Assembly: GCA_946408305.1 (NCBI GenBank)
Contig: CAMJRQ010000003.1
Span: forward strand, 1 to 14,654
Reading direction: 5' to 3'
Length of the DNA: 14,654 nt
Source of the DNA: an uncultured Prevotellaceae bacterium
GTDB lineage: Bacteria > Bacteroidota > Bacteroidia > Bacteroidales > Bacteroidaceae
A program made the position numbers and the translations under genes. The notes beneath the pieces were generated by a model. That model made no database searches. It was not told where the DNA came from and was given only the letters and a program-made list of their open reading frames with translations. Of the stretch, positions 13,879 to 14,654 are shown in pieces. Every line of letters starts with the position of its first letter. The first letter of the stretch is position 1.

Positions 13879-14654
13879 TTATTCGTCCGTCAGGTGTTCG
13901 CATTCCTCAATCCAGGCTCGCGACGCAGCATCGGAGGGCATTCGCCAGTCGCCTCGGGGCGAGAGGGAGACGGAGCCCGCCTTGGGCCCGTCGGGCAGGC
14001 AGGACCGCTTGAACTGCTGCGCAAAGAAGCGGCGGCAGAAGACGGTGAGCCAGCGGCGGATGGTCGGGGAATCGTAGGTCCCGGCAAATGCCTGGCGGGC
14101 CAGGAAGAATATCTTGGCGGGGCGGAACGACCAGCGCTGCAGATGGTAGAGGAAGAAGTCGTGGAGCTCGTAGGGCCCGACGAGGTCTTCGGTCTGCTGC
14201 GTAATCTGTCCCTGGTCGTCGGCCGGCAGCAGCTCGGGGCTGATAGGGGTGGCGACGATGTTGAGCAGGGTGGCGGCAGTTTGGTTGTCGGCTTGTGTCT
14301 GGGCGAACCATTGCACGAGGTGGCGGACGAGCGTCTTGGGCACTCCGGCGTTGACACCGTACATGCTCATGTGGTCGCCGTTGTAGGTGGCCCATCCGAG
14401 GGCAAGCTCGCTCAGGTCGCCGGTGCCCACGACGAGTGCTCCCTCCTGGTTGGCGACGTCCATGAGAATCTGGGTGCGTTCGCGGGCCTGGCTGTTCTCG
14501 TAGGTCACGTCGTGCTGGTCGGGATTGTGCCCGATGTCGCTGAAGTGTTGCAAGCAGGCTTCGCGGATGGAAATCGTGCGCTGGCTCACTCCGAGTTGTT
14601 CCATCAGGAGGAGAGCATTTTGGAGGGTGCGGTCGGTGGTGCCGAAGCCCGGCA
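13879..14654 (-). CDS. nadE: Glutamine-dependent NAD+ synthetase, C-terminal 257 residues
   Basis: The last step of NAD synthesis: ATP-dependent amidation of nicotinic acid adenine dinucleotide. The frame is open to the right edge, so the N-terminus (in the long bacterial form an amidase domain) lies outside. The visible part starts in MPGFGT-type sequence (PGFGTTDRT) and carries [20 protein letters not shown] and [14 protein letters not shown], typical of the NAD synthase domain. The long C-terminal helical tail with [35 protein letters not shown] is typical of the large Gln-dependent enzymes of Bacteroidetes. The ATG at 14604 is internal because family sequence continues upstream of it. It is the first visible gene of the nadE-prsW-trmO-arabinofuranosidase unit; its promoter is not in the window. 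Confidence 0.95.
   Translation of the reverse strand, partial: PGFGTTDRTLQNALLLMEQLGVSQRTISIREACLQHFSDIGHNPDQHDVTYENSQARERTQILMDVANQEGALVVGTGDLSELALGWATYNGDHMSMYGVNAGVPKTLVRHLVQWFAQTQADNQTAATLLNIVATPISPELLPADDQGQITQQTEDLVGPYELHDFFLYHLQRWSFRPAKIFFLARQAFAGTYDSPTIRRWLTVFCRRFFAQQFKRSCLPDGPKAGSVSLSPRGDWRMPSDAASRAWIEECEHLTDE

Noticed and set aside
13879..14604. Short 241-residue NAD synthetase starting at ATG 14604
   Set aside because: Sixteen further in-frame codons to the window edge (PGFGTTDRT...) are conserved NAD synthetase sequence, so this ATG is internal and the gene is cut by the edge.

Overview
The window looks like chromosomal DNA of a GC-rich member of the Bacteroidales, possibly Prevotellaceae. 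The evidence is Bacteroidetes-type promoter cores (TAnnTTTG) ahead of the genes, no clear Shine-Dalgarno sequences, a very large secreted GLUG-motif protein, and a thrA gene followed by a phosphoglycerate-mutase-like homoserine kinase, as in Bacteroides. Genus and species cannot be fixed from the sequence alone. I see no tRNA, rRNA, CRISPR array, insertion sequence, integrase or phage gene.

Layout. (1) 1-4244, minus strand: the first 1414 codons of a giant secreted repeat protein whose C-terminus lies beyond the left edge. (2) 4245-4901: a 657-base non-coding gap holding the promoter of that gene, an imperfect inverted repeat, a run of five degenerate 22-base repeats and a weaker pair of ~21-base repeats. 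(3) 4902-6449, minus strand: a conserved FAD-dependent dehydrogenase of unknown physiological role (COG2509 type). (4) 6450-6622: a short divergent promoter region. A 7-base tandem repeat supplies the whole predicted leader and the first codons of the dehydrogenase gene. Facing it is the promoter of the threonine genes, abutted by an inverted repeat. (5) 6623-10263, plus strand: thrA (aspartate kinase/homoserine dehydrogenase), then a 4-base overlap into an ApgM-family gene, most likely the homoserine kinase ThrB2. Threonine synthase (thrC), the expected third gene, is not here. (6) 10267-10306: a perfect 17-bp hairpin terminator between convergent units. (7) 10358-14654, minus strand: a compact four-gene unit in the order nadE (partial) - prsW - trmO - GH127 beta-L-arabinofuranosidase, with gaps of 12, -4 and 6 bases.

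How the genes work together. ThrA and the ApgM-like protein take aspartate to aspartyl phosphate, and aspartate semialdehyde to homoserine and then O-phosphohomoserine. The minus-strand unit mixes unrelated housekeeping jobs (NAD synthesis, a membrane protease, tRNA t6A methylation) with an exported arabinofuranosidase, so co-transcription there seems to reflect packing rather than a pathway. The giant secreted protein stands alone with its own promoter.

Most of the window is ordinary core genome; I found no convincing new multi-gene system. The best leads are the degenerate 22-base repeat cluster, the 7-base repeat overlapping a start codon, the Ser-to-Thr change at the presumed nucleophile of the ApgM-like kinase, and the modular architecture of the giant surface protein.
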